Counted from the stretch's first letter, positions 1-8,047 are shown. The stretch is 64,000 bases of DNA from Chryseobacterium sp. Tr-659 (GCF_011752975.1 NZ_VWWP01000015.1:1-64000), one strand, 5' to 3'. A program made the numbers and translations. The notes: generated from the sequence alone by a model not told the origin.

Positions 1-2
1 AG

Positions 3-267
3 TATATTTACAACTATACAGACCATTTAGGAAATGTAAGATTAAGCTATTTCCACAATGGAAGCGGAATAGAAGTTCTAGAGGAAAACAATTACTATCC
101 ATTCGGATTGAAACATGAGGGATATAACCCTTTGGCAGGGAACCCTATGTATCAATACAAGTACAACGGCAAAGAATTGCAGGAAAGCGGGATGTATGAT
201 TATGGAGCAAGAATGTATATGCCTGACTTGGGAAGATGGGGTGTAATCGATCCGTTGGCGGAAACTT
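3..267 (+). repeat. RHS core direct repeat, copy 1
   Basis: Aligns without gaps to copy 2 at a constant offset of 1892 bp, with only scattered substitutions, until both diverge after the DPLAE codons. It encodes the conserved end of the RHS core. Confidence 0.85.
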
Positions 268-1043
268 CCAGACGTTGGTCAACATATACTTATGCTTATA
301 ATAATCCGATTAGATTTATTGATCCGGATGGGAGACAAGCGGAAGATAAGATTAAGATTTTTAATAATGGTACTATAGAAAGAACAAAAGATAATAATGC
401 TTATGATACTATTACCAATGAAGATGAATCTAAGTCTATAAAGATTGCACGGACAAATGTTACAGAAAAGAACCCGACAGGGGATTCGCAGATTGGGGAT
501 GCTAAAAAACTTCCTTTCGAAATAAAGGGAAGTGGCGAGAGTGAAGGTAGCGCAAGTTCAACATATACATATTTACAAATAGAAAACTATGATGTGGCAA
601 CCCAATTCTTTGAGTTTGCTGCGGAAAATACAGATGTTGAATTTTCTCAAGATACATTTAACTTTAATGATGGTTATAGCACAAGTATCATAAGTACTAA
701 CCATTCGGTTGATCAATCATATAATGCAGGCTTTATGTTAGCACCTTATGCTTTTGGAGGGCATGTTATACAAGATGGAACCCATACTGAAAATGTACAC
801 TCTCATCCAAGTGGTACTGGCTATGCTCCGTCTGGTTTTGCTGGATTGTTTATGAATGGAAAAGTTAGTTATGGTTATAATCCTTTACATGGAGATGGCG
901 AGAAAGAAGGAGGGGATAGAGTGCTTAAGCAAATACCAGGCTTAACAAGATTTTTGTATAGTCGAGCCTTGAACAAAAGAATGGGAGGTGGATATGTTCA
1001 ATATGATAATAAGAACGCAACTTATAAAGGAAAAACAAAATGA
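3..1043 (+). CDS. RHS-repeat polymorphic toxin, 3' end, with JAB-like C-terminal tip (5' partial)
   Basis: The reading frame is open from the left window edge, so this is the end of a larger RHS/YD-repeat protein whose N-terminus lies outside the window. Residues encoded by about 20-330 are the conserved RHS-associated core end (LGNVRLSYF, YNGKELQESG, YDYGARMYMPDLGRWG, ending in the hallmark DPDG). After DPDG the sequence becomes AT-rich and unrelated to the other RHS copy, as expected for a swappable toxin tip of about 235 residues. The tip carries an HSHPSG motif followed by a downstream GGD, resembling the HxHP...D metal site of JAB/MPN-type toxin domains. RHS proteins are processed to release the tip into rival cells. 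The next gene overlaps by 4 bp and is the likely immunity gene. The RHS call is sure; the JAB-like tip is an inference from a short motif. Confidence 0.85.
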   Translation, partial: YIYNYTDHLGNVRLSYFHNGSGIEVLEENNYYPFGLKHEGYNPLAGNPMYQYKYNGKELQESGMYDYGARMYMPDLGRWGVIDPLAETSRRWSTYTYAYNNPIRFIDPDGRQAEDKIKIFNNGTIERTKDNNAYDTITNEDESKSIKIARTNVTEKNPTGDSQIGDAKKLPFEIKGSGESEGSASSTYTYLQIENYDVATQFFEFAAENTDVEFSQDTFNFNDGYSTSIISTNHSVDQSYNAGFMLAPYAFGGHVIQDGTHTENVHSHPSGTGYAPSGFAGLFMNGKVSYGYNPLHGDGEKEGGDRVLKQIPGLTRFLYSRALNKRMGGGYVQYDNKNATYKGKTK

Positions 1044-1516
1044 AAAGAATAATATTATTAGGGATTTTTATTTTTTGCTTAATTAATTGTAAATCTCAAA
1101 TTGGTAAAAAGGATGCAGAATATATTTTGAATAATGCTATAGAACTTTCTAAGAAAGATGATATAAAAAAATATTTTATAATAGTGTCATCTATGAATAT
1201 AAAAGATACGGCGTTTTATAAAAATGGAAGCTTCGGTATTGGTATTACAATTATGGATAGTAAAGCAACTTATGGTTTAAAGTATAAAAAATTATATTCT
1301 TATAAAGGAATTACTGTTGTTTCAAAAGATTCTTTGAAAATTTTTAAATCTTTATTTAGTCCTATACCTTATCAAAATCTAAATAAAAGTCAAATAAAAG
1401 AATTAAGTTATAATCCATTTAATATTACATTAATTTTTAATAAAGAATCAAAATTATTGTACACTTTTCCAGATGATTACGAAAATTATTTTAAAGATTA
1501 TAAAAACAGTAAATAA
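1040..1516 (+). CDS. Small lipoprotein, candidate immunity protein for the JAB-like RHS tip
   Basis: 158 residues. The N-terminus has a signal sequence ending in a lipobox (CLINC, Cys at 17), so it is probably a lipid-anchored envelope protein. The ATG overlaps the TGA of the RHS gene (ATGA), indicating translational coupling. Strong AT bias, close coupling and position directly after a toxin tip are what immunity genes of RHS systems show. No enzymatic motif was recognised. It is followed by a palindromic terminator. The cognate role is inferred from position only. Confidence 0.6.
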   Translation: MKRIILLGIFIFCLINCKSQIGKKDAEYILNNAIELSKKDDIKKYFIIVSSMNIKDTAFYKNGSFGIGITIMDSKATYGLKYKKLYSYKGITVVSKDSLKIFKSLFSPIPYQNLNKSQIKELSYNPFNITLIFNKESKLLYTFPDDYENYFKDYKNSK

Positions 1517-1567
1517 TAAGTAGTACCTGCTCTGCGGAGTTTGTAACTTTGTGGCAGATAAAAAAGA

Positions 1568-1591
1568 ACCCACCGCAATTGCGGTGGGTTT
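1568..1591 (+). terminator. Perfect 24-bp palindrome, likely terminator after the immunity gene
   Basis: Two 12-bp arms (AACCCACCGCAA and its complement) meet without a loop base; the 3' side runs into TTTATGTTAT. It lies about 50 bp after the lipoprotein stop codon and just before the point where the displaced second RHS module begins. Confidence 0.6.
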
Positions 1592-1621
1592 ATGTTATAA
1601 ACTGATTCAAACAATTATTCC

Positions 1622-2951
1622 CTCATCCAATATAATTATCTAAATTTACCGGTAAAGATTACCCAAAACTCAAAAGTAACCGATTATCTTTACACAGCAG
1701 GCGGAGTGAAAGTAAGAAAGGTTTTTGGAACGGAAACAACTGATTATCTGGATGGTTTCCAGTATAAATCAACATTCGGGATTGAATCGTGGAATGGAGA
1801 AGGTACTTGTCAACCTGGCCCTAATGAAATTCCTGAATTAAAATTAAGAATAATCCCCACTTCAGAAGGCTATTATGATGCCTTACTGAACCGGTATATT
1901 TACAATTTTACAGACCATTTAGGAAATGTAAGATTAAGCTATTTCCATAATGGAAGCGGAATAGAAGTTCTAGAGGAAAACAATTACTATCCATTCGGAT
2001 TGAAACATGAGGGATATAACCCTTTGGCGGGAAATCCTATGTATCAATACAAGTACAATGGTAAGGAGTTGCAGGAAAGCGGGATGTATGATTATGGAGC
2101 AAGAATGTATATGCCTGACTTGGGAAGATGGGGTGTTGTTGATCCACTAGCTGAAAAGATGACAAGACATAGTCCTTATAATTATGCTTTTAACAATCCT
2201 ATTATGTTTGTTGATCCTGATGGTAGAGAAGCTCTTACAGGAGAAGCTGCAAGACAGGCTTTTATTAAACTTAGAAATTCAACGTCAAATCCAACGTCAA
2301 ATCCAACTGATGATATAACTGTTAATAGTAAAGGAACTATTACAGGTATTGTGAAAAATAATAAAGCTAATAGATTTTTTGACCAAAATGGGAAACAGTT
2401 TTTTTTTAATGATCCTGAGGGTGTTGACAAAATTAATTTGAAATCTGGAACATATAAAAAGGGCGATCAATTATTTAATTATATTCCAAAGGGGCGCTTT
2501 TTTGGTTTTATGAAAACCGCAGGGTTTGATGCATTACAATATAATTTAAGAGCTAATAGGGCTATTAAAAATGGAGATAAAGACGCAACTATGATTAACC
2601 GATATGCTGCATTACAAATAGCTAAAAAAGAATCTTATGACAAAGCTGATTTTGCAATGTCAACATTGATTCCTACCTATTCTTATCCTGAATACGAAGG
2701 TAATAGAAGAAGACCTTATTTAGAAACCATTGTGGAAACAGCAGATTATTTTAAATTTGGAGATTCTAATACTTTATATAATTTATTCGATGCAGGAAAT
2801 TATATGTGGGGAGCGTGGATGCATTTAAATGGATTTGAAAAAAACGGTTAAGTTTGGCTCAAATTTAAACGAAGTAATGAGGGGGAATATTGGAGATACT
2901 GCAGCAGATCAAAAATCAATTTTTGATGGATTTGATTACACTGGTTATTAA
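1622..2951 (+). pseudogene. Displaced (orphan) RHS core end plus toxin tip, 5'-truncated and frameshifted
   Basis: The frame has no normal start. RHS-like codons begin near 1622 (YNYLNLPVKITQ, then DYLYTAGGVKVRK), and the first possible start is a GTG at 1706. The core runs to DPDG at about 2218 and is followed by an AT-rich tip different from that of the upstream copy. The in-frame stop is at 2849-2851, after a run of seven A near 2836. Reading on in the shifted frame gives a further 33 or so plausible residues (GSNLNEVMRGNIGDTAADQ, then GFDYTGY) to a stop at 2949-2951. The restored ending (GNYMWGA, GD, DQ, GFDY) resembles the end of the family called polymorphic toxin type 44; this is a tentative match. 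It is an orphan tip cassette of the kind that feeds RHS tip exchange. Confidence 0.75.
1895..2159 (+). repeat. RHS core direct repeat, copy 2
   Basis: Second copy of the core end, near-identical to copy 1 in DNA sequence. Such homology lets a displaced toxin tip recombine with the upstream full-length gene and replace its tip. Confidence 0.85.
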
Positions 2952-2961
2952 AAAAATAAGA

Positions 2962-3246
2962 ATGAAAAATAAAATTCAATACATACCATTATTATTTTTT
3001 TTAGTAAATGTCTTTATTTATTTAACATTTCGTATTATTTTTAAATATGATATGAATAGAAAACTGTATTATGATTTTCATACCAATATTACTCCTATTT
3101 TAGTTTTACTTAATTTTTTAGTTTCTATAATATTTTTTATAATTCTCTACATAAAAAGAGAATATGAGAAAATGTATTATGCATTATACCCTATACTAAT
3201 ATATGTTATACTTTTCGTCATCACATTAATTATTTCATTTAAATAA
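2962..3246 (+). CDS. Small three-TM membrane protein, candidate immunity to the second RHS tip
   Basis: 94 residues from the ATG at 2962 (MKNKIQYIPLL); a longer frame from a TTG at 2890 would overlap the toxin tail and is not preferred. Three hydrophobic helices are visible at about residues 6-28, 36-60 and 70-93, separated by short charged loops. It starts 10 bp after the frameshift-corrected end of the RHS tip, and is very AT-rich like the tip. Integral membrane immunity proteins accompany toxins that act at or enter through the inner membrane. The role is inferred from position; no family was recognised. Confidence 0.6.
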   Translation: MKNKIQYIPLLFFLVNVFIYLTFRIIFKYDMNRKLYYDFHTNITPILVLLNFLVSIIFFIILYIKREYEKMYYALYPILIYVILFVITLIISFK

Positions 3247-3330
3247 CAGATATGTCTACGGGATGAGTTCCATGGAATATACGGTAAAATGGGAAAAGGC
3301 GCTAAAATTAATACAAATGTTAAAATGTAA
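3247..3330 (+). pseudogene. Remnant of a third RHS tip C-terminus
   Basis: The stretch directly after the membrane-protein stop codon translates, in the same frame, to a short tail (HGIYGKMGKGAKI, NVKM, stop) that looks like the end of a protein rather than random sequence. It has no start and no upstream body. It may be the last piece of another displaced tip, later cut off by the IS insertion. Weak evidence. Confidence 0.3.
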
Positions 3331-3414
3331 TAGCCATGACTTGATCTGACAGTTAGGGGTTAAAATAATTGTCAGTTATCTAATATTGTCCTTACTTGAC
3401 ACTATCTCGTCAAG

Positions 3415-3432
3415 TGTGTAAGTTAAAAAGTT
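3415..3432 (+). repeat. IS256-type inverted repeat, left inner arm
   Basis: 18-bp arm matching the complement of 4710-4727 exactly; outside it, similarity continues weakly to about 3401. Confidence 0.75.
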
Positions 3433-3443
3433 AGGCTTGGATT

Positions 3444-4629
3444 TTATAATCTGAGCCTATTTTCAAAAATAAGCATAGATTGGTTGAGAACAATACCCAA
3501 ATTTTAAATAGGCATTGTCCATTTTTTTGTTGACTCTTTCAAAGCAAGATATACGGGCTTTACTACTGGATCATCGGTAGGAAAAGACATCTTGTTTTTG
3601 GTGTATTTTCTTATTTTTCCGTTAAGATTTTCAATTAAATTAGTGGTATAAATGATCTTACGTATCTCTAAAGGAAATTCAAAAAATATATTCAGTTCAT
3701 CCCAATTATTCCGCCAAGATGCGATAACATAAGAATATTTGCTTTCCCATTTTCCTGCAAAATCATTTAGAGCTGCTTCTGCGGCTTGTTTTGTTGGAGC
3801 AGTATAAATATGCTTCATATCGGCAGAGAACTCTTTTCTGTCCTTCCACACCACATATTTACAGGCATTTCTGATTTGATGAACCACACAAATTTGAGTT
3901 TGAGATTCAGGAAACACAGAACGTATAGTCTGGGTAAATCCGTTTAAATTATCAGTGGCGGTAATGAGAATATCTTCTACACCACGGGCTTTTAAATCCG
4001 TGAGAACACTGATCCAGAAGGCTGAGCTTTCATTTTTTCCAAGCCACATTCCCAATACTTCTTTCCTTCCGTCGCGCTTTAGTCCAACAGCCAGATAAAT
4101 AGTTTTATTAATGACTTTGGAGTTTTCCCTTACCTTGAAAACAATCCCATCCATCCAAACAATGAGATATAGATCTTCAAGGGGACGATTCTGCCAACTC
4201 ATCACTTCACTTGTAACCGCATTGGTTATTCGCGATATGGTAGAATTAGAAACCTCAAAATCATACATCTCATGGATCTGTTGTTCAATGTCTGACACAT
4301 TCATTCCTTTGGCATAAAATGAGATGATGATGTTTTCCAAGCCATCAATAATGTTGTGCCTTTTGGGAACTAATGTAGGCTCAAAACTTCCTTCACGATC
4401 CCTTGGAACTTTAATTTCAGACTCTCCAAAAGACGATTTTATTTTCTTACTGGCGTGTCCGTTTCGGTAATTTCCAGTGGGGACTTCTGGTGTTTCTCAT
4501 TATCTCGGCATCAAGCACAAGTTCTACAGCTCGTTTGTGAAGCTCTTTAAAGAATGAGGTTAAATCTTCTCCATTCTTGAAGGACTTGCAGAAATCCTTG
4601 TTATTTAGTAAATCTTCTTTGTCAATCAT
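3444..4629 (-). pseudogene. IS256-family transposase, broken by frameshifts and a nonsense mutation
   Basis: The N-terminal part (ATG at 4629, MIDKEDLLNNKDF) stays open to 4447; the catalytic part resumes in another frame (GNYRNGHASKK near 4470, then ENIIISFYAKGMN at 4340) and stops at 3504. The DDE residues typical of IS256 are present: D in VWMDGIVF, D in TATDNLNGF and E in TTNLIENLNG. Three kinds of damage are visible: a small deletion near 4505 that loses about five residues after DAE, a one-base loss near 4485, and a TAA replacing a glutamine codon after KKWTMPI. Read-through of that stop gives the expected tail (LGIVLNQSMLIFENRLRL) ending at 3444. The element cannot make its own full-length transposase. 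Confidence 0.88.
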
Positions 4630-4709
4630 AACTATGTAATGGTTAAAAATAATAAAAAGTTATTTCCGAAAAATTTCTTGAGCTGTAAGGGCTCAAAATT
4701 TTCCAGAAT

Positions 4710-4727
4710 AACTTTTTAACTTACACA
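4710..4727 (-). repeat. IS256-type inverted repeat, right inner arm
   Basis: Exact complement of 3415-3432. The outer part (to about 4742) reads AGTGAGACAC on the plus strand and pairs imperfectly with the left end. Confidence 0.75.
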
Positions 4728-4742
4728 GTTAGTGAGACACTA

Positions 4743-5125
4743 CCTTTCCTATTCTGATTTTGTTTTTTTAACCCATTTTAAAGTGCCTTGAACAACTTCA
4801 AAAATCCCTTTAACCATTAACATAAGTATCCCTAGCTACTTCAGCAATTTGTTATAATCACTTTCACAACCTTCTGTACCTATTTATCAAGAGTATATAG
4901 CCCGCTCAATAAGTCCCTCTGGCCACTTATGAGCCACCTTCAGGCAGTTAAGTAACCGGTATGCTCCCTTGCCTAGGGGTAAAGGGGTTGGTGAAGGGGG
5001 ATAAATAATAAGAAACGGGGATTTTATTAACGATCATGCTCAGTAAATCACCGCATTTATATCTTTACCTACCAGCATATAGTTTTTAGAATATCTGATT
5101 TTAAGAAAATGAAAGGATTCATCAT
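4743..5125. other. Intergenic region, no supported gene
   Basis: 383 bp between the IS remnant and the next small gene. The only reading frame of note is a 24-codon minus-strand frame (4749-4823, MLMVKGIFEVVQG...) with no supporting context. No hairpin terminator, RNA gene or clear promoter is seen. Confidence 0.4.
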
Positions 5126-5404
5126 ATGATTTTTTTTAAAATTAACAATGTATTTACTCTAAGCAGTAGAAAGAAATTAATAGTGGCAGGAACTGTAAAA
5201 AGTGATAATGAAAATTGGTGTATCAATACATCTAATTATTTATTGATCAATGATGATATAAAACTGTCTATACAAGAGATTAATGAAATGCATATAAAAG
5301 ATAATTTTTATATAGCCCTTACGTTTGATTTAAATACTTTAGAAGCTAACGTATTGCAAAATATCCTGGAATTGAAAGAGGGATACGAACTTAAAATAAT
5401 TTAA
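5126..5404 (+). CDS. Hypothetical 92-residue protein, possible small beta-barrel
   Basis: It starts MIFFKINNVFTLSSRKKL and has no signal peptide or membrane helix. The pattern of a VFTLSSRKKLIVAGTV strand pair followed by charged segments faintly recalls the second (beta-barrel) domain of translation GTPases, where an xGxVxxG strand follows a regulated loop, but the similarity is too weak to assign function. It lies between the IS remnant and ruvC, transcribed convergently with ruvC, with 23 bp between the stop codons. Confidence 0.55.
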   Translation: MIFFKINNVFTLSSRKKLIVAGTVKSDNENWCINTSNYLLINDDIKLSIQEINEMHIKDNFYIALTFDLNTLEANVLQNILELKEGYELKII

Positions 5405-5427
5405 ACGTGTTAAATATATCAATTTCA

Positions 5428-5982
5428 CTACTTCAGCCTATCCGGATTCTGTTTCAGAAAGCTTTCCCATCCGGAATAAGATTTTGTATCCGTAATGGTT
5501 CCCGAATTAAAATGGTGGCACACGGCCACAGCGAGACCATCGGAAGCATCCAAATATTTTGTGGGAAATTCCTTTAATTTCAAAAGATTTTGAAGCATTC
5601 CGGCTACCTGTTCCTTACTGGCATTTCCATTTCCGGTGATGGCCATTTTGATTTTTTTAGGAGAATATTCCGTGATGGGAATATTTCTGTACAGGCTGGC
5701 TGCCATAGCAACACCCTGTGCACGGCCAAGTTTCAGCATACTCTGTACATTTTTTCCATAGAAGGGGGCTTCCAGAGCTACTTCGTCAGGATGATACTCA
5801 TCGATAAGAGATAATGTTCTTTCAAAAATATATTTGAGTTTGGTTTCGTGATTAGGGTATTTCTTTAAGATCAGTTCATGAATAGAAACCATCTCCATCT
5901 TACCTTTTTTTACGGAGATAATACCAAATCCCATTACCGTTGTACCTGGGTCAATACCTAAAATTATTTTCTCTGGAATCAT
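5428..5982 (-). CDS. ruvC: Crossover junction endodeoxyribonuclease RuvC
   Basis: 184 residues, the usual length for RuvC, which cuts Holliday junctions as a dimer together with RuvAB. The acidic catalytic set is visible: D11 in the GIDPGT motif, E71 in ALEAPFYG, and D145 and D148 in KYLDASDG, spaced as in the E. coli enzyme (D7, E66, D138, D141). The ATG at 5982 is supported by the immediate IPEKIILGIDPG start. A -7 promoter box lies only 5 bp upstream, implying a very short leader. It stands alone; ruvA and ruvB are not in the window. Confidence 0.97.
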   Translation of the reverse strand: MIPEKIILGIDPGTTVMGFGIISVKKGKMEMVSIHELILKKYPNHETKLKYIFERTLSLIDEYHPDEVALEAPFYGKNVQSMLKLGRAQGVAMAASLYRNIPITEYSPKKIKMAITGNGNASKEQVAGMLQNLLKLKEFPTKYLDASDGLAVAVCHHFNSGTITDTKSYSGWESFLKQNPDRLK

Positions 5983-5987
5983 TGGTT

Positions 5988-5995
5988 CAAAGATA
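5988..5995 (-). promoter_or_regulatory. Bacteroidota -7 box for ruvC
   Basis: TATCTTTG on the minus strand fits TAnnTTTG. It is so near the start codon that the mRNA may be almost leaderless, or transcription may start further upstream. Confidence 0.5.
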
Positions 5996-6160
5996 GGACT
6001 TTCTAAACTTTTGAAAGGGTGGGAAAATTTTTTACAAAAAACTCAAAATATTTAAAAATTTAAATATTAAAGTATATGGTTGTTAATATTTTACTTAAAC
6101 TGTAATTTGTTTAGGTTTTCTCTTTGCATGGATTAAAAACTTTATTAACTTTAAATAAAA

Positions 6161-6655
6161 ATGATTATGAAAAATTTACTTAATTGGTTAATGATCCCTG
6201 TCTTTCTGCTCTGTAGTTTTCAGGAAAAGAATGAATTATATCCATCCGGTTCGGCATCTGCCATAACGAAAAATGACCGAATTATTTATTTGTTTTTCAA
6301 AGCAGATAGAAATTCATCCGGAAATGAAAAAGTGATCCTTCAAAGCAGCAGAATTTCAGACGGAAAACTAAAACACATGCCTTCTTTTGACAGAAATGAA
6401 ATTCAAAAAGGTGATTTTGTCATCACGCTTGCAGAATCCGGAGGGAAAGAAATTGCCCGACAACTTGTAAAAGATCCGTTGAATCCCGAGTTGGAAGTGT
6501 ATGAAAAAGATGGGATTTCCAGACACAAAGCATCTCTTCAGAATGCAGAGTTCAGTGCCAGGTTTTCCTATTCCGAAAATGTTCAGCTTATAAAAGTTGA
6601 AAAAGCAACAGATTCAGGATTACAGTTAGTATTCACCCAAAAACTACAACGATGA
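6161..6655 (+). CDS. Putative exported protein coupled to an M64 peptidase
   Basis: 164 residues. A hydrophobic N-terminal segment (NWLMIPVFLLCSF) looks like a signal sequence; a Cys follows LL but is not a standard lipobox. The rest is a soluble, probably beta-rich domain with alternating charged and hydrophobic strands. The stop codon overlaps the ATG of the downstream M64 peptidase (ATGA), so the two are co-translated, suggesting an accessory or N-terminal partner. In some M64 proteins an additional N-terminal domain precedes the peptidase; here it may be a separate polypeptide. No family was recognised with certainty. Confidence 0.6.
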   Translation: MIMKNLLNWLMIPVFLLCSFQEKNELYPSGSASAITKNDRIIYLFFKADRNSSGNEKVILQSSRISDGKLKHMPSFDRNEIQKGDFVITLAESGGKEIARQLVKDPLNPELEVYEKDGISRHKASLQNAEFSARFSYSENVQLIKVEKATDSGLQLVFTQKLQR

Positions 6656-8013
6656 AAAAAGTTTTACTATCCCTTTTAATCAGCAGCAGTTGTTTTGCAC
6701 AGGTATTTGAAACAGTTCCTCTTTTGCAGAGCGGAGACAATAGCAAACGGGTAATTATTGCCGTTTTAGGAGACGGCTTTACGGCGGCTCAGCAGACCGC
6801 TTTTACAACATCGGCTCAAGCTACAATTAATTATCTTTTTACAAAAAGTCCGTATACCGAATATAAAAATTACTTTAATGCCTATGCTGTAAAAGTGGTT
6901 TCCACAGAATCGGGGGTAAAACATCCGGGAACCGCTACTGATGTTACGGAACCGGTAATTCCTGTTTCCAATCCTAATAATTATCTGGGATCTAGCTTTG
7001 ATGTTGGTGTTCACAGATGTATTTACAGTAATACGACCAATAAAGTAGGACAGGTACTGGCAGCCAATGTTCCGGATTACGATATCACTTATGTATTGGG
7101 GAATTCTACTGAATATGGCGGCTGTGGAGGCGCTTATGCCTTTGCTTCTTTAAATAATTCTTCCAATGAGATTGTAGTACATGAATTAGGACATTCTTTT
7201 GGAAAATTGGCCGATGAATATTGGTTTGCAGGTACTGGTGAATCTGCTAATAAAACACAGAATTCCAATCCGGCAACAATAAAATGGAAAAACTGGGTGG
7301 GAGTAAACAATGTGGGCATTTATTCTCATGCAGAAAGCCCAACATGGTTTAGACCTCATCAGAGTTGTGAGATGAGGTATCTCAATCAGCAATTCTGTTC
7401 TGTGTGTAAAGAAGCAATTATTGAAAAAATTCATTCACTGGTGTCTCCGGTAGATTCTTTTGTTCCTGCTAATAATACTTCGGTAGATGCAGCGGCAGAT
7501 GTTACGTTTACAGTGAATGAAATTCTTCCGGTTCCTAATACTTTGATCAATTCCTGGACCTTAAACGGTACAGCCCTTGCGGCAACAGGAAATTCAGTTA
7601 CCATTAGCCCATCACAGCTTAATACGGGGAATAATACCTTGAACTTTTCCGTAGTAGATGATAATCCACTTTTGAAAGTAGATAATCACAGTACCCTTCA
7701 TGTGACCAATGTTTCCTGGACCTTGAATAAATCGACTCTTAAACTTTCTGAAGTAAAAGCAGAAGAAAGAAGATTCAGTATCTATCCGAATCCGACAATT
7801 GGAGAATTTTACGTCAAAGGCAAAAAAGACTTTTCAAAGGATGTGAAAGTTGAAATATATGATGCTTCAGGAAAACTGATCCCGGGCAGATTTGATTTAA
7901 AAGATCCGGCTGCAATCAGGGTAGATATTAAAGATTTTCCGTCAGGAACTTATCTGTTGAATGTCATAGAAAACAAAAATCTGATCATTTCTCAGAAGAT
8001 CATAAAAGAATAA
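6652..8013 (+). CDS. M64-family (IgA-peptidase type) secreted zinc metallopeptidase with T9SS type A sorting domain
   Basis: 453 residues. The signal peptide ends near residue 16 (SSCFAQ). The peptidase domain spans about 25-265 and contains the zinc site HELGH at 177-181 with D188 and E189 (HExxHxxxxxxDE), preceded by a Gly- and Cys-rich segment (GGCGGAYAF). A middle Ig-like stretch (about 270-350) leads to a C-terminal T9SS domain with FSIYPNPT near 375, a GxY turn and IIKE at the end, which targets the protein for outer-membrane export by the type IX system. M64 members cleave the immunoglobulin A hinge in some species; the substrate here is unknown. Two further Cys pairs (around 240-250) may form disulfides. 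Confidence 0.9.
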   Translation: MKKVLLSLLISSSCFAQVFETVPLLQSGDNSKRVIIAVLGDGFTAAQQTAFTTSAQATINYLFTKSPYTEYKNYFNAYAVKVVSTESGVKHPGTATDVTEPVIPVSNPNNYLGSSFDVGVHRCIYSNTTNKVGQVLAANVPDYDITYVLGNSTEYGGCGGAYAFASLNNSSNEIVVHELGHSFGKLADEYWFAGTGESANKTQNSNPATIKWKNWVGVNNVGIYSHAESPTWFRPHQSCEMRYLNQQFCSVCKEAIIEKIHSLVSPVDSFVPANNTSVDAAADVTFTVNEILPVPNTLINSWTLNGTALAATGNSVTISPSQLNTGNNTLNFSVVDDNPLLKVDNHSTLHVTNVSWTLNKSTLKLSEVKAEERRFSIYPNPTIGEFYVKGKKDFSKDVKVEIYDASGKLIPGRFDLKDPAAIRVDIKDFPSGTYLLNVIENKNLIISQKIIKE

Positions 8014-8022
8014 CTTGAATTT

Positions 8023-8047
8023 AAAATCGGCTCACGCAGCCGATTTT
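8023..8047. terminator. Bidirectional terminator between the M64 peptidase and the RNA-ligase-like gene
   Basis: A 10-bp stem (AAAATCGGCT with its complement) around a 5-nt loop, with T-rich flank on the plus strand (TATTTTTT) and A-rich start on the other. It overlaps the stop codon of the convergent gene at 8046. Confidence 0.75.

Larger units (their letters stand above)
3401..4742 (-). mobile_element. Degenerate IS256-family insertion sequence
   Basis: About 1.34 kb bounded by imperfect terminal inverted repeats whose inner 18 bp are identical (TGTGTAAGTTAAAAAGTT at 3415-3432 and its complement at 4710-4727), while the outer 14 or so bases match only partly. It encloses a single broken IS256-type transposase. 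No convincing 8-9 bp target duplication is visible at the edges. Confidence 0.8.

Noticed and set aside
1568..1591. Possible attachment site or recombination target
   Set aside because: A perfect palindrome after a gene with T-rich flank is explained more simply as a terminator; no integrase is present.
2182..2430. 82-codon minus-strand frame inside the second RHS tip
   Set aside because: It is antisense to the RHS tip, starts within it, and shows no signal or motif; typical shadow of a coding region.
2890..2961. N-terminal extension of the 3-TM protein from a TTG
   Set aside because: It overlaps the frameshifted RHS tail and begins with unconserved sequence; the ATG at 2962 gives a proper membrane protein start.
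3393..4750. Target-site duplication flanking the IS256 relic
   Set aside because: Left and right flanks (TACTTGAC and CCTTTCCT) do not match in 8-9 bp, so no duplication can be claimed.
4749..4823. 24-codon minus-strand frame MLMVKGIFEVVQG...
   Set aside because: Too short, no promoter or partner gene; mentioned only as the content of the gap.
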